64,000 nucleotides of DNA, taken from assembly GCA_049568075.1 (NCBI GenBank), contig CP144911.1; one strand, 5' to 3'. The DNA comes from Gottfriedia sp049568075 (lineage in GTDB: Bacteria; Bacillota; Bacilli; Bacillales; Bacillaceae_G). Made by a program: the position numbers and the translations under genes. Below the pieces are notes generated by a model. That model was not told where the DNA came from. It ran no database searches and worked only from the letters and a program-made list of their open reading frames with translations. Position 1 is the stretch's first letter. Each line of letters starts with the position of its first letter. Positions 8,580 through 17,170 of the stretch are shown piece after piece.

Positions 8580-9758
8580 ATGTCATATATTATCGCAATC
8601 ATTGGCATTATCTTGATACTTATTATTTGTTGGCTAATGTCTAATGATAAAAAGCACATTAACTATAAAGCTGTTGCAATTATGTTAGTGGTTCAATTGA
8701 TTTTAGCTTGGTTTATGCTAAAAACCTCAATTGGAAGAACAGCTTTACAAAAGATCGTCTCTTTCTTTAATAAAGTTTTATCTTTTGGTAACGAAGGTAT
8801 CGCATTTGTATTCGGCGATTTATCGACAAAGGGTTATTTTTGGATTAATGTTTTAATGATGATCATATTCGTATCTTCATTATTATCAATTTTGACTTAC
8901 ACAAGAATACTACCGTTAGCAATTAAATATATCGGTGGTGCAGTTGCAAAAATTACAGGATTACCAAAGATTGAGTCATTCGTTGCTGTAAATAGTATGG
9001 TATTCGGTGATACAACAGCAATTCTTTCTGTTAAAACTGAATTACATAAACTAACACCGAACCGATTATTTGTTGTCGTTACATCTTCGTTAGTAGCGGT
9101 ATCATGTTCGATTTTAGGAGCATATATGCAAATGATTCCCCCAGAATATGTACTAGTTGCACTGCCAATCAACGTGTTCTCTGGTTTAATTCTTTCATCA
9201 ATGGCATGTCCTGTTACATCAGAACAAGATGAAGATATTAATGTCAAAGAAATGATTAAAGAAAAGTCATTATTTGAAGCCATCGGTAATGGTGCACTTG
9301 ATGGTGGTAAAGTTGCCTTAATTGTAGGTGCAATGTTAATAACTTACATTGGTTTACTTGCAATGATTAATTTCGTATTCAATTCGATTATCGGAATGAC
9401 ATTTACTGAAATTTTAGGATATGTTTTTGCACCTGTTGCTTTCATCATGGGTATCCCAACAGATGAATTAGTACGATCAGGTTCAATTATGGGTACAAAA
9501 GTTGCTGCAAATGAGTTTGTTGCAATGCTTGATTTCCAAAAAATCATTCCTAATTTAACAACAAAAACGGTTGCGATCGTGTCTTCATTCTTAGTATCAT
9601 TTGCTAACTTTTCATCAATTGGTATTATATATGGAGCGATTGCTGCAATTGATAAAAAACAATCGGAGCTTTTTGCTAAATTTGGTTTAAAAGTATTATT
9701 AGTTGCTACACTAGGTTCAGTTTTAACTGGAACGATTGTAGGATTATTTGTTCGATAA
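8580..9758 (+). CDS. nupC: NupC/NupG-type concentrative nucleoside transporter
   Basis: 392-residue integral membrane protein, predicted proton- or sodium-driven nucleoside importer. It shows the CNT family layout: three N-terminal helices, the gate domain with YIGGAVAKITGLPKIESF and the GDTTAIL loop, and the C-terminal nucleoside-binding segments LVRSGSIMGTKVAANEF and SFANFSSIGIIYG. Length is normal. ATG follows GGAGG by 9 nt. Likely co-transcribed with the XapX gene and ended by a strong terminator. Purine versus pyrimidine specificity cannot be read from sequence; the symbol denotes family only. Confidence 0.88.
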   Translation: MSYIIAIIGIILILIICWLMSNDKKHINYKAVAIMLVVQLILAWFMLKTSIGRTALQKIVSFFNKVLSFGNEGIAFVFGDLSTKGYFWINVLMMIIFVSSLLSILTYTRILPLAIKYIGGAVAKITGLPKIESFVAVNSMVFGDTTAILSVKTELHKLTPNRLFVVVTSSLVAVSCSILGAYMQMIPPEYVLVALPINVFSGLILSSMACPVTSEQDEDINVKEMIKEKSLFEAIGNGALDGGKVALIVGAMLITYIGLLAMINFVFNSIIGMTFTEILGYVFAPVAFIMGIPTDELVRSGSIMGTKVAANEFVAMLDFQKIIPNLTTKTVAIVSSFLVSFANFSSIGIIYGAIAAIDKKQSELFAKFGLKVLLVATLGSVLTGTIVGLFVR

Positions 9759-9780
9759 TAATTTAATTCAAACGTATAAC

Positions 9781-9822
9781 AAAACAGCTGAAACTTATTA
9801 AGTTTTCGGCTGTTTTGTTTTT
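9781..9822. terminator. Terminator downstream of nupC (bidirectional)
   Basis: AAAACAGCTGAAA / TTTTCGGCTGTTTT stem followed by T-rich sequence on the plus strand; also T-rich on the minus strand, so it could end a former convergent gene. Confidence 0.75.
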
Positions 9823-9917
9823 TATTTATCTTTATCAACTTCATGAATATTTTTTACAACCAATTCTCCTTTAATCCATTGATCACAACAATGAGTATAG
9901 ATTAGGCCATTGTTTTT
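9822..9917 (-). pseudogene. C-terminal remnant of a small Cys-containing protein
   Basis: A 31-codon open frame without a start codon, closed upstream by TAG, reads YTHCCDQWIKGELV and VVKNIHEVDKDK before a TAA next to the nupC terminator. Its coding-like composition and position suggest the tail of a lost convergent gene. The rest of the 9823-10306 gap is AT-rich with no gene seen. Confidence 0.3.
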
Positions 9918-10306
9918 CTAAATGATATATGTTTTTTGTCATTACACTTCAAGAAAATACAAACAATTTCACCTCAAAATTAATAATCTCCTCTATATTT
10001 TAATGCATTTTTTAAGCAATATCTTTAGTACTTTGCACTTCTTTTTCTATCTCACCAATTAACTTTATATTATTAAAAATAAAATACGGTACGTGAAATT
10101 ACAACGAATTTCAAAAACATTTTAATATTTGTATTGTTAGTATTCATTTTGAAATAAATTGTTCAAAAAATAACATATTAATCAAACCAAAATCTCGTTA
10201 AAATAATCGAAGTAGAAATCTAATTTAGTTATGACTGATTGATTATGAGCTTTCATATTCACATTTTATAAATGACGTAACATACAAGTTTTAAGGAGAT
10301 TTAATT

Positions 10307-11677
10307 ATGCAATTTGTTACAATACTCACCCTATTTTTATGTACCTTCTTCCCAATCTTACATATGATTAATGCACTTCCAATTTTTTTAAATCGTAAGA
10401 AACGAAAACAAAACATAGTACGATCTAATAAAAGCATTAGCATACTCATACCATGCTTTAACGAAGAAAGCATTATCGAAACAGCTATTAAAGGTATTAA
10501 TAGATTAGATTACTCAGCAAAAGAAGTGATTTATATTAACGATGGCTCTCAAGATGAAACCATGAAAATTTTACATAAACTTCTTCGTCTAACACCGGAA
10601 GAGCGAAAAATATCAAATCAGTTAAAGCGTAATAAAATCAAAAACTTCTATAAATCGACTATTTACCCTAATGTATACGTAATAGACAAAGTAAATGGTG
10701 GAAAACATGACGCCTTAAACGCTGGAATCGAATACTCTAAAAATGAATTAGTCGTAACTTTAGATGCAGATAGTATTCTTGCAAACGACGCATTGGATGC
10801 CCTGAATGAAGTTTTCCAAGATCCTGATGTATTAGCAGCAGGTGGAATGGTGCACCCCCTTCAAGGTGTTCAATTTAATCAAAATAATATCGATCGTACT
10901 TTAAAAATAAATCATGTCATTCGATTTCAAATTTTTGAATTCATAAAAGGATTCTATATTAATAGAGTTTCTCTTGCGAAATTCGATGCACTCTCTGTTA
11001 TTTCCGGAGCATTCGGAGTTTTTAATAGAGAAATTTTATTTAAAGTTGGTGGATATAGAAAGACTTTAGGAGAAGATATCGACATTACATTAAAATTTCA
11101 ACAATACATTTTAAAAAATCCTGGAAAAAGAATGGTTTTTGTCCCCAATGCTGTATGTTATACAGAGTGTCCAGAAACCTGGAAGGATTTATTTAAACAA
11201 AGGATTCGTTGGCAAAAGGCATTTATTGATTGTGTCATTTATTATTTTCCAATGCTTATAAAGACCTTTTTATTTCGCACTGTTTCTTTCTTTATGTTAA
11301 TCGATTCTTTTATTTTAGGTACAGTTGCTATTTATTTTACGCTTTTTAATTTTGGCTATATGTTGTTTACAAATATAGGACATGCTCAAAATCTACTATT
11401 ATTCTATCTGATTGGTGTTGTATCTTTAAATTTTATTTATAGTCTATTTGCTATGTATTTGGCCAATTATTATGGCGTTAAATTTAAAGGCAAAGAAATG
11501 ATCAGATTGATGGTTACAATTATTTTAGACTTATTTGTCTATCGTTTTGTAACATTATTTTTTGTACTATATGGAACTATTTCCTATTTTATAAACCGTA
11601 ATGATTGGAACAAAGTTTCACGATCTGGGAGAATTTATGAATTAGAAAAGGATAAAGGAATGAAGAACGTTGGATAA
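10307..11677 (+). CDS. Family 2 glycosyltransferase, PgaC/IcaA-like polysaccharide synthase
   Basis: Membrane-bound processive glycosyltransferase, probably making a beta-linked aminosugar polymer of the poly-N-acetylglucosamine type. 456 residues: one N-terminal membrane segment, then the GT-A domain with PCFNEE, NDGSQDET, the LDADS metal site (near residue 154), GEDIDI (acceptor Asp) and QRIRW (the QxxRW motif near residue 302), then three or more C-terminal membrane helices. ATG 10307 follows AAGGAG. It overlaps the downstream deacetylase gene by 8 nt, the same synthase/deacetylase pairing as pga and ica loci. No icaD- or pgaD-like partner was found. Confidence 0.87.
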   Translation: MQFVTILTLFLCTFFPILHMINALPIFLNRKKRKQNIVRSNKSISILIPCFNEESIIETAIKGINRLDYSAKEVIYINDGSQDETMKILHKLLRLTPEERKISNQLKRNKIKNFYKSTIYPNVYVIDKVNGGKHDALNAGIEYSKNELVVTLDADSILANDALDALNEVFQDPDVLAAGGMVHPLQGVQFNQNNIDRTLKINHVIRFQIFEFIKGFYINRVSLAKFDALSVISGAFGVFNREILFKVGGYRKTLGEDIDITLKFQQYILKNPGKRMVFVPNAVCYTECPETWKDLFKQRIRWQKAFIDCVIYYFPMLIKTFLFRTVSFFMLIDSFILGTVAIYFTLFNFGYMLFTNIGHAQNLLLFYLIGVVSLNFIYSLFAMYLANYYGVKFKGKEMIRLMVTIILDLFVYRFVTLFFVLYGTISYFINRNDWNKVSRSGRIYELEKDKGMKNVG

Positions 11678-12524
11678 AAAACTTGTTATCGTATATGCTG
11701 TTCTAATTTCATCATTTTTGATAGCATATCCATTTATGAAAAGTAGTGCATCTTATTTGTCACAACCAAAACCACAAAATAATTTGCTGCAAACTACTAA
11801 TTGTAAAAATTTGCAAAGTAAAGTGCAAACACCAAAAGAAATTCAAAAAAACCAAAATAAAGCTAACATTATTTTTACAATGGATGACGGATGGGAAACG
11901 CAATTTACGAAAGGTTTTCAAATCTTAAAAGATAATGAAATTAAAGGAAGTATTGCTGTTATTCCATCGAAAATAGGTACTAAAGGATACATGTCATTAC
12001 GTCAATTAAATACTTTATATCGTTCTGGTTGGGATTTGATGAATCATACAAATACCCATCGACATTTAGCAAGTTTAAATAAACAAGAGCAAAAGAATGA
12101 ATTAAACGATGCACGGGAATGGCTTGATCAACACTGTTTTACAAGAGCAAGTAATATCGCTGTTTATCCATATGGGTCTTTTAATCAAGATACTTTGAAA
12201 ACCTTGCAGGACGAACATTATCGAAGTGCTCGTACCATAAAGGATGGAATACAAACAAACAATATCAAAAAATATGAAGTTCGTACGATTAATTTACTTC
12301 CTAGTACCGACATTTCATGGGTTAAAGATCAAATTGACTTAGCAATTAAGACGAAACAATCAATTGTATTTACTAACCATCGATTTGAAAAAAAAGCTGA
12401 TAATGCTCAAATGAATTTTGATCCAGAAAAGTTTAAAACGATTGTCGGTTATGTCGTAAGTAAAAAATATGAACTAAACATTTTGACATATTCTGAATGG
12501 CTAGATTTAAAAGAGATTAAATAA
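11670..12524 (+). CDS. Membrane-anchored polysaccharide deacetylase (NodB/PgaB-like)
   Basis: 284 residues. An N-terminal hydrophobic segment (about 5-25) anchors or exports it; the NodB-homology domain starts near residue 66 with FTMDDG (catalytic and metal Asp pair) and continues with MNHTNTHRHL (metal His pair) near 123. It probably removes N-acetyl groups from the polymer made by the upstream synthase. Start is TTG at 11670, inside the synthase stop region, giving an 8-nt overlap and translational coupling. A terminator follows. It lacks the glycosidase-like C-terminal domain of E. coli PgaB, so it resembles IcaB more. Confidence 0.85.
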   Translation: MDKKLVIVYAVLISSFLIAYPFMKSSASYLSQPKPQNNLLQTTNCKNLQSKVQTPKEIQKNQNKANIIFTMDDGWETQFTKGFQILKDNEIKGSIAVIPSKIGTKGYMSLRQLNTLYRSGWDLMNHTNTHRHLASLNKQEQKNELNDAREWLDQHCFTRASNIAVYPYGSFNQDTLKTLQDEHYRSARTIKDGIQTNNIKKYEVRTINLLPSTDISWVKDQIDLAIKTKQSIVFTNHRFEKKADNAQMNFDPEKFKTIVGYVVSKKYELNILTYSEWLDLKEIK

Positions 12525-12552
12525 CTTAATCTTTATTTTTACTGGAACAACT

Positions 12553-12583
12553 CTTAAAAAGCTGCTTTAGCAGCTTTTTTTAT
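12553..12583 (+). terminator. Terminator of the polysaccharide operon
   Basis: AAAAAGCTGC / GCAGCTTTTTTT stem-loop about 30 bp after the deacetylase stop. Confidence 0.8.
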
Positions 12584-12718
12584 AAGTCTCTTTTCAAATT
12601 AATTGTTGTTTAAAATAAAAAAGACTTAATTGTATATAAGGTCTTAACTTACTAGTGAATTATCCCCCTTTTTTCGTTCTTTAGATTACCATGATTTAAC
12701 CACACGTTCTTTGTAATA

Positions 12719-13450
12719 TTAAAAATTGTAATTAGTCGTTCCGTCAAAAATCGGTTTTACATCCTTCGTGTACAATTCTTTATTTGTCTAAACATTAGTA
12801 TTCGTCTTTAACTTGAAATCTTCATACCATGTTGTTGTTTTATAATATTGTCCAGCATACATTTTAGGAAATCCTTTTGTTGTATTCGTTACACTTCTTA
12901 AGTTTGATATTTTTTTATACCCTTCCCAAACAACTAGCACTACAGCTTTTGCAACTTTCCCTCCAGGTGCAGCGAAAGTAATCACTACATCTGCTCCAAC
13001 ATCACAAACGATATAGGCTGATGCAGCTTCTTTTTTGGTAACCGTATGATAAGAAACTTTCTTTGAAGTAGGTACATTAAATACACTTTTAGCAAATTTC
13101 TTATCTGGATAACGACCGCTTAAATAAACATAGATGTTTTCTCGACCGATTAGGTTTACTTTTGGCTTTGGAACTGTAAGTGAGTATGTACCTTTTTTGT
13201 TTTTAGTATTTACTTTTTGAGTGTCACTTTGTCTATACATCGAATCCTACTCGTATCCAATTGATATCCCCCCCGCACTCGAATCAATACTTCTTAAGAC
13301 TGTATAATTTACTTTTACCGTTCCATCCGAATTTCGGCTCACAGAATTCACCTTCACATAACTTCCTACTACATCTCCTGTTTTTGCAAATACATTCTGA
13401 GTTACCATAGTTGACATGATGAGCAATTTAATTAAAATTATTAATAACAT
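12719..13450 (-). pseudogene. Secreted-protein gene interrupted by two in-frame amber codons
   Basis: One frame runs from an ATG at 13450 to TAA at 12719 and is broken only by TAG at 13247-13249 and TAG at 12788-12790; there is no frame change. The three segments (67, 152 and 22 residues between stops) read as one coherent protein: a hydrophobic export signal ending VFAK, a beta-rich domain (GSYVKVNSVSRNSDGTVKV), a Gly/Ala segment with VCDVGADVVITFAAPGG, then TWYEDFKL and, past the second amber, TNKELYTKDVKPIFDG. Either amber could come from CAG or GAG by one change. No good ribosome site is seen before 13450. Product not recognised; most likely a recent pseudogene. Confidence 0.6.
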
Positions 13451-13637
13451 ACTTTTAGGAAATATTGTTTTAATCCTTGGTTTTGTAGTTTTAATTCTTG
13501 CTGGTAGCTATCGTTTAGGTTATTTCTCCAAAGAAGTGTACATCATTTTAGATGTACTCTCAGGTGTATAAATCATTGCTGGAGTAATATTACGTCAGTC
13601 CAAACGCTCAAAACAGAGCAAGATGAGCAAGAACTAA
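13416..13637 (+). pseudogene. Two-helix membrane protein frame interrupted by an in-frame TAA
   Basis: From ATG 13416 (or 13419) the frame encodes a hydrophobic protein with one membrane helix (NIVLILGFVVLILAGSY) and the start of a second; TAA at 13569-13571 falls inside the second helix, after which the same frame continues IIAGVILRQSKRSKQSK to a TAA at 13635. A terminator-like hairpin follows at once. It overlaps the 5' end of the minus-strand amber-interrupted gene. No clear ribosome site. It may be a decayed gene, or a genuine 50-51 residue single-helix protein ending at 13571. Confidence 0.4.
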
Positions 13638-13642
13638 AAATT

Positions 13643-13666
13643 GAGCATGCTATATGCTCTTTTATA
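13643..13666 (+). terminator. Terminator-like hairpin after the two-helix frame
   Basis: GAGCAT / ATGCTC stem followed by TTTTAT, six bases after the frame end at 13637; on the other strand the hairpin is also followed by T-rich sequence. Confidence 0.5.
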
Positions 13667-13852
13667 TTACCAAATTTTTCCACCTTTATTTCTATTATAA
13701 TCGTTTCATTTTTCATTTCCCCCATTATTATTCGAAATTGTTCTTGATTAAGGTGCATTTCAAGTTGAAAAGCACTATATTTTTCATAGAAAATTTGTAT
13801 TGATATAGTACATTTCTATTTTTTTTACCATTCTAGCAGAAAGGAAAACAAA

Positions 13853-13885
13853 AAAATAAACCTATTTCAAATTTGAAATAGGTCG
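13853..13885 (-). terminator. Palindromic terminator
   Basis: A perfect 22-bp palindrome (13860-13881; CCTATTTCAAA / TTTGAAATAGG) followed on the minus strand by a long T-rich run. It ends the decayed minus-strand frame at 13897. Confidence 0.6.
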
Positions 13886-13896
13886 GATATTTATAT

Positions 13897-14025
13897 TTAG
13901 AATGCTTGAATAATCTTTGTTCTTGGCTGTTTTCGTAAAGTTTGTAGCTTTTATAAAATAATGTATTAGTAAAGGAAAAGCTCGATATGGTCCTGTTTCG
14001 AAAAATCAGTAAAATCAATAAACAT
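13897..14025 (-). pseudogene. Short remnant frame with two in-frame TAA codons
   Basis: Reads MFIDFTDFSKQDHIELFLY, stop, YIIL, stop, KLQTLRKQPRTKIIQAF, stop in one frame, then a terminator. Coding-like composition with stops suggests a decayed gene. The rest of 13640-14135 holds no gene I can support. Confidence 0.3.
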
Positions 14026-14135
14026 GTTCCATCATTGAAAAAGCACCCCCCAAACAAGTACCTTAGCACCCTTTAAGCGTATAGTTAAAATAGCAACAAT
14101 CTATGTGAAAACACCCTTTTATAAAATATTAATAA

Positions 14136-14185
14136 AATAGGAGAGTGGGAAGTTAGTTATCTTACTTACCTCCCACTCTCCTATT
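14136..14185 (-). terminator. Strong terminator of the DUF347 gene
   Basis: A 15-bp perfect stem (AATAGGAGAGTGGGA with its complement) around a 20-nt loop, followed by TTTTATT on the minus strand, 19 bp after the stop at 14205. Confidence 0.8.
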
Positions 14186-14204
14186 ATAGAAACCTTATAT
14201 GAAA

Positions 14205-15068
14205 TTAACTAACTTGAATATCAGATTCATTCATTTCCGATTTGTTTAATTTTGATTTATTTGTTACAAACTGGATGATGATACAGACTATAAGAACACC
14301 TAATAAAATAGCAGATGCGATTTGTGTACCGTTCTCTAATCCTAACCCGCCTTTTTCTTGAGGTTTAATGAGGAAATCTCCAAATGTTGCTCCGAATGGT
14401 CGTGTGAGTACGAACGCTAGCCAAAATAAAAATACTCTATTTAAATTTGTAAACCAGTATGCTAAAAGAATTAATAAAATTAGACCCCCTGTAATCATTG
14501 CCCCTTGAGCAATAGTTAGTCCTAATCCTTGTTCTAGGTAACTGCCTCCACTTGCTAATGTACCTACTCCTTCAGATTTATGAGATAAAAAATCACCTGC
14601 TGCAGTCCCTAATGTATTAGAAACAAGAATAGCAACCCAATATAAAACCTCTACTCTTTTCGTCGCAATATTTTTCACGTTTAACGTTGGCTCTGTAAAA
14701 TACCAAAAAATAAAAATGATAGCAAGTAAACTTATTAGAATTAGTGAGCCTTTCATATAACCTAACCTTAATGAACGATCCATATAATCTGAAAACGCTG
14801 TACCTGCAAGACTAGTAGATAGAATAACAGTCCAATAGACGGTTGATACATATCTTTTTACAAACAATTGAATCGTTAAAAAAACAGCGAATACACCTAC
14901 GAAAAACAGAAAAGGAGTTAAATAATTATCTTCTGTTCCAGGTACAGTAACTAAATCACTACCTGTTTCTCCTAGGGTTGTTGCAGAAATCTTCATGATC
15001 CAAAATAACAATGTCAATTGTGGTATTTTACTAACTGACGACTTTAAAACTTCTTTTGCATTTGACAT
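14205..15068 (-). CDS. DUF347 (COG4705) four-repeat membrane protein
   Basis: 287-residue integral membrane protein with about eight helices built from four similar repeats, each with a short conserved signature: TLGETGSDL, SLAGTAFSDYMDR, TLGTAAGDFLS and PFGATFGDFLIKP. This is the fourfold DUF347 pattern of COG4705 membrane proteins. The repeated G/D/S motifs inside the membrane suggest a transporter or channel, but the substrate is unknown. ATG 15068 lies 12 nt after AAAGGG; an alternative ATG at 15089 has no ribosome site. Stands alone with its own terminator. Confidence 0.8.
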   Translation of the reverse strand: MSNAKEVLKSSVSKIPQLTLLFWIMKISATTLGETGSDLVTVPGTEDNYLTPFLFFVGVFAVFLTIQLFVKRYVSTVYWTVILSTSLAGTAFSDYMDRSLRLGYMKGSLILISLLAIIFIFWYFTEPTLNVKNIATKRVEVLYWVAILVSNTLGTAAGDFLSHKSEGVGTLASGGSYLEQGLGLTIAQGAMITGGLILLILLAYWFTNLNRVFLFWLAFVLTRPFGATFGDFLIKPQEKGGLGLENGTQIASAILLGVLIVCIIIQFVTNKSKLNKSEMNESDIQVS

Positions 15069-15299
15069 TAAAATATCATTCCCTTTCATATGTAATTTAA
15101 ATACAATTTATAATCCCATACAATTATGAAAGGAAAATGAAAATGGTAATTTTTTGAAAAAGTTTTCACTGTTTTTTTAAAATTATCCTTTACGTAATTT
15201 TAAAATTATTAATAGATTTTTACTGATTTTTCAAAAAAATAATTCAAAGCCCATCCAGCAATTCCACCAAAAATTCCCAAAATTTTTTAGGCCAATCCA

Positions 15300-15800
15300 T
15301 TATAATATTTTAGCCATAATATATTCATCAAAGCTTTTACCATCTATTATCAAGGAATTTATTTTTGTTCCTTCGATTTGATAACTCATTTTTTTATATA
15401 AACCTACTGCTGCTTCATTCTGTTTTATAACAGTTAATTCTAATCTGAATATACTATGATTAATTGCCCATTCTTCTAATGCTTGAAATAATTTTGTCCC
15501 AATTCCCTTACCTGTAAATTCCTCTAAAATTCCAATGACAAGATAGACGGAATGTTTTTTCCTTTTTGCGGTACTTCCAATTACAAACGCAAAACCGACT
15601 AACTTGCCAGAAGTTTCTTCCGCAACAAATATTGTAGAATTTGGGGATTTTCTAATCACTTCTAACTGTTTAAGTTGTTTTTCAATTGTTATATTCCTCT
15701 CCCCTGCTCCATAAAGCATGAAATCTGCCTGGTTTTCAACTTCTGAAATTAGTTTTGCTAAACTTTCTGCATCCTCTACTTTGATTTCTCTAATTTTCAC
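15300..15800 (-). CDS. GNAT family N-acetyltransferase
   Basis: 166 residues. Acetyl-CoA binding motif A is visible as VIGILEEFTGKGIGTKLFQAL (core GKGIGTKL, about residues 95-102), with the beta-bulge strand FVAEETSGKLVGFAFVIGS before it and the C-terminal NEAAVGLYKKMSYQIEG helix-strand. Start is GTG at 15800 with AAGGTGG seven bases upstream. Substrate unknown. Monocistronic by position; the gap 15069-15299 shows no gene. Confidence 0.82.
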   Translation of the reverse strand: MKIREIKVEDAESLAKLISEVENQADFMLYGAGERNITIEKQLKQLEVIRKSPNSTIFVAEETSGKLVGFAFVIGSTAKRKKHSVYLVIGILEEFTGKGIGTKLFQALEEWAINHSIFRLELTVIKQNEAAVGLYKKMSYQIEGTKINSLIIDGKSFDEYIMAKIL

Positions 15801-16019
15801 TGTCTATCCACCTTATGTATTGATTTTTACTCATAATTAAATTGGTTTATACGAATTGTTCTTTAAATATTCTAGGTGAAGTTATTGAATCCCTTTATTT
15901 CAAAGAACTGAAACCATACCAAATAGTGTAGATCGTGACTCATTTAAAAAAGGAGCCGAAATTGCGATCCTTTGAAGTTGGCGTTGTTAAATGGTATTGT
16001 TGTTTTTCAGGCAAAAAAT

Positions 16020-16048
16020 ATGGGAACGTCTGATTTGGACGTTCCCGA
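16020..16048 (-). terminator. Terminator of the VOC gene
   Basis: GGGAACGTC / GACGTTCCC 9-bp stem followed on the minus strand by ATATTTTTT. The rest of 15801-16103 shows nothing else. Confidence 0.7.
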
Positions 16049-16103
16049 TCTTATTTCGCTAAATCACCTGTTAATGAAATAAGGTAATTTATTTAATATA
16101 AAC

Positions 16104-16475
16104 TTACCAGTGTACTTGAAGTTTATTACCATTTGGGTCATAAAAGTGGAAAAAGGCGTGACCATTATCTACTTTTATATCCTCGACCTGAACTTGATGA
16201 TCAATTAAGTGTTGATGAAATTTAGTTAATTCTGGACTTGTAAAGCCAATACTAAATTCTTGTTTATTATCAATTGAAAAATGTGCAATGGTTTCATCTA
16301 CTGTAGGAACTAAGATAAGTAAGAAAGGTCCTTCATTTACTTTTAAAATCGCTAGTTCCTCAGTATTGTTTAATAACAGGAGCCCTAATACATCTCTATA
16401 CCATTGAGCAGAAAGTTCTAAATCATTTACAGGAATTCTTATATAATGTACTTGTTCAATAAATGATTTACTCAT
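16104..16475 (-). CDS. VOC (glyoxalase/bleomycin resistance) family protein
   Basis: 123 residues, a single vicinal-oxygen-chelate unit with two beta-alpha-beta-beta-beta modules. The first strand VHYIRIPVNDLELSAQWYRDVLGL and the closing FYDPNGNKLQVHW are typical. A metal-ligand His is present in the first strand (near residue 10), and a Gln near the C-terminus takes the usual Glu place, so it may be a binding protein rather than an enzyme. ATG 16475 follows AAAGGAG. Function unknown. Confidence 0.78.
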   Translation of the reverse strand: MSKSFIEQVHYIRIPVNDLELSAQWYRDVLGLLLLNNTEELAILKVNEGPFLLILVPTVDETIAHFSIDNKQEFSIGFTSPELTKFHQHLIDHQVQVEDIKVDNGHAFFHFYDPNGNKLQVHW

Positions 16476-16676
16476 AGCCTTCTCTCCTTTATGTAATATG
16501 ATATATCAAACAATTCCCTTTTTATCTACCATTTTCCTTCAGATAATTGAATTAACCTGCCTTTGATTTGATAAATTTTATCCACTAATACTATTAAAAC
16601 TCACTCGCTCCCAGTTATTTTTACAACCGTTCGAGTAAATCAAATAACAACATTATTCATTAACTAATCCTTTAAA

Positions 16677-17159
16677 TTAAATCGTTTTATTTAGGAATTT
16701 ACCTAATGCCACCACTATCAGATTGTGATCTTCTTCTTGTGCTAAGCCTGAAACAGTAATGACGCCAATTACGCCTGATCCTTCAATTTTAATAGGAAAT
16801 GCCCCACCATGTGCAGCAAACTCAGAAGGACTGGCCGAGTAAAATTCATTATAGGATCTATTTTTCATCTCATTGTAAAGTCTCATATAATAAGAGCTGC
16901 AATGATGACGAAGAACAATATTAGATTTTCTCTTGATCCATAGATCTTGGTCTGGTGATGTATGATCCATTGCATAATGGAAAATACTTTGACCGTTTTT
17001 TAAAATATTTATCGCAACTGGTTTATCCAACTCTTTAGCTGCTTCAATAATTAATAAACCAATTTCTAAAGCATCTTTATTTGAAAAACTATTTAAGATT
17101 AGCTTTTCTTCTTGGTTTCTTACCACTTCAATTTTTTGTTGAATAGTTATTTCTGCCAT
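16677..17159 (-). CDS. UPF0303 / heme-degrading-domain (GlcG-HbpS fold) protein
   Basis: 160 residues matching the UPF0303 (YBR137W-like) branch of the GlcG/HbpS fold: IEAAKELDKPVAINI, the SNIVLRHHCSS segment and the ending GAFPIKIEGSGVIGVITVSGL. Related proteins are annotated as heme-degrading, but this has not been shown for the bacterial branch. GGAGGTTGT precedes ATG 17159. It follows the dehydrogenase gene by 11 bp, so it is the third gene of the DeoR-controlled operon and likely supports the same sugar or inositol pathway (inference). Confidence 0.78.
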   Translation of the reverse strand: MAEITIQQKIEVVRNQEEKLILNSFSNKDALEIGLLIIEAAKELDKPVAINILKNGQSIFHYAMDHTSPDQDLWIKRKSNIVLRHHCSSYYMRLYNEMKNRSYNEFYSASPSEFAAHGGAFPIKIEGSGVIGVITVSGLAQEEDHNLIVVALGKFLNKTI

Positions 17160-17170
17160 ACAACCTCCAA

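Noticed and set aside
12719..13450. Genome-wide recoding of TAG
   Set aside because: TAG ends other well-recognised genes here (for example the DmmA-like gene), so the ambers are local.
13573..13758. 61-residue minus-strand frame
   Set aside because: No ribosome site and it reads through a terminator-like hairpin; the first 45 residues look coding-like and may be a remnant, but this is too weak to annotate.
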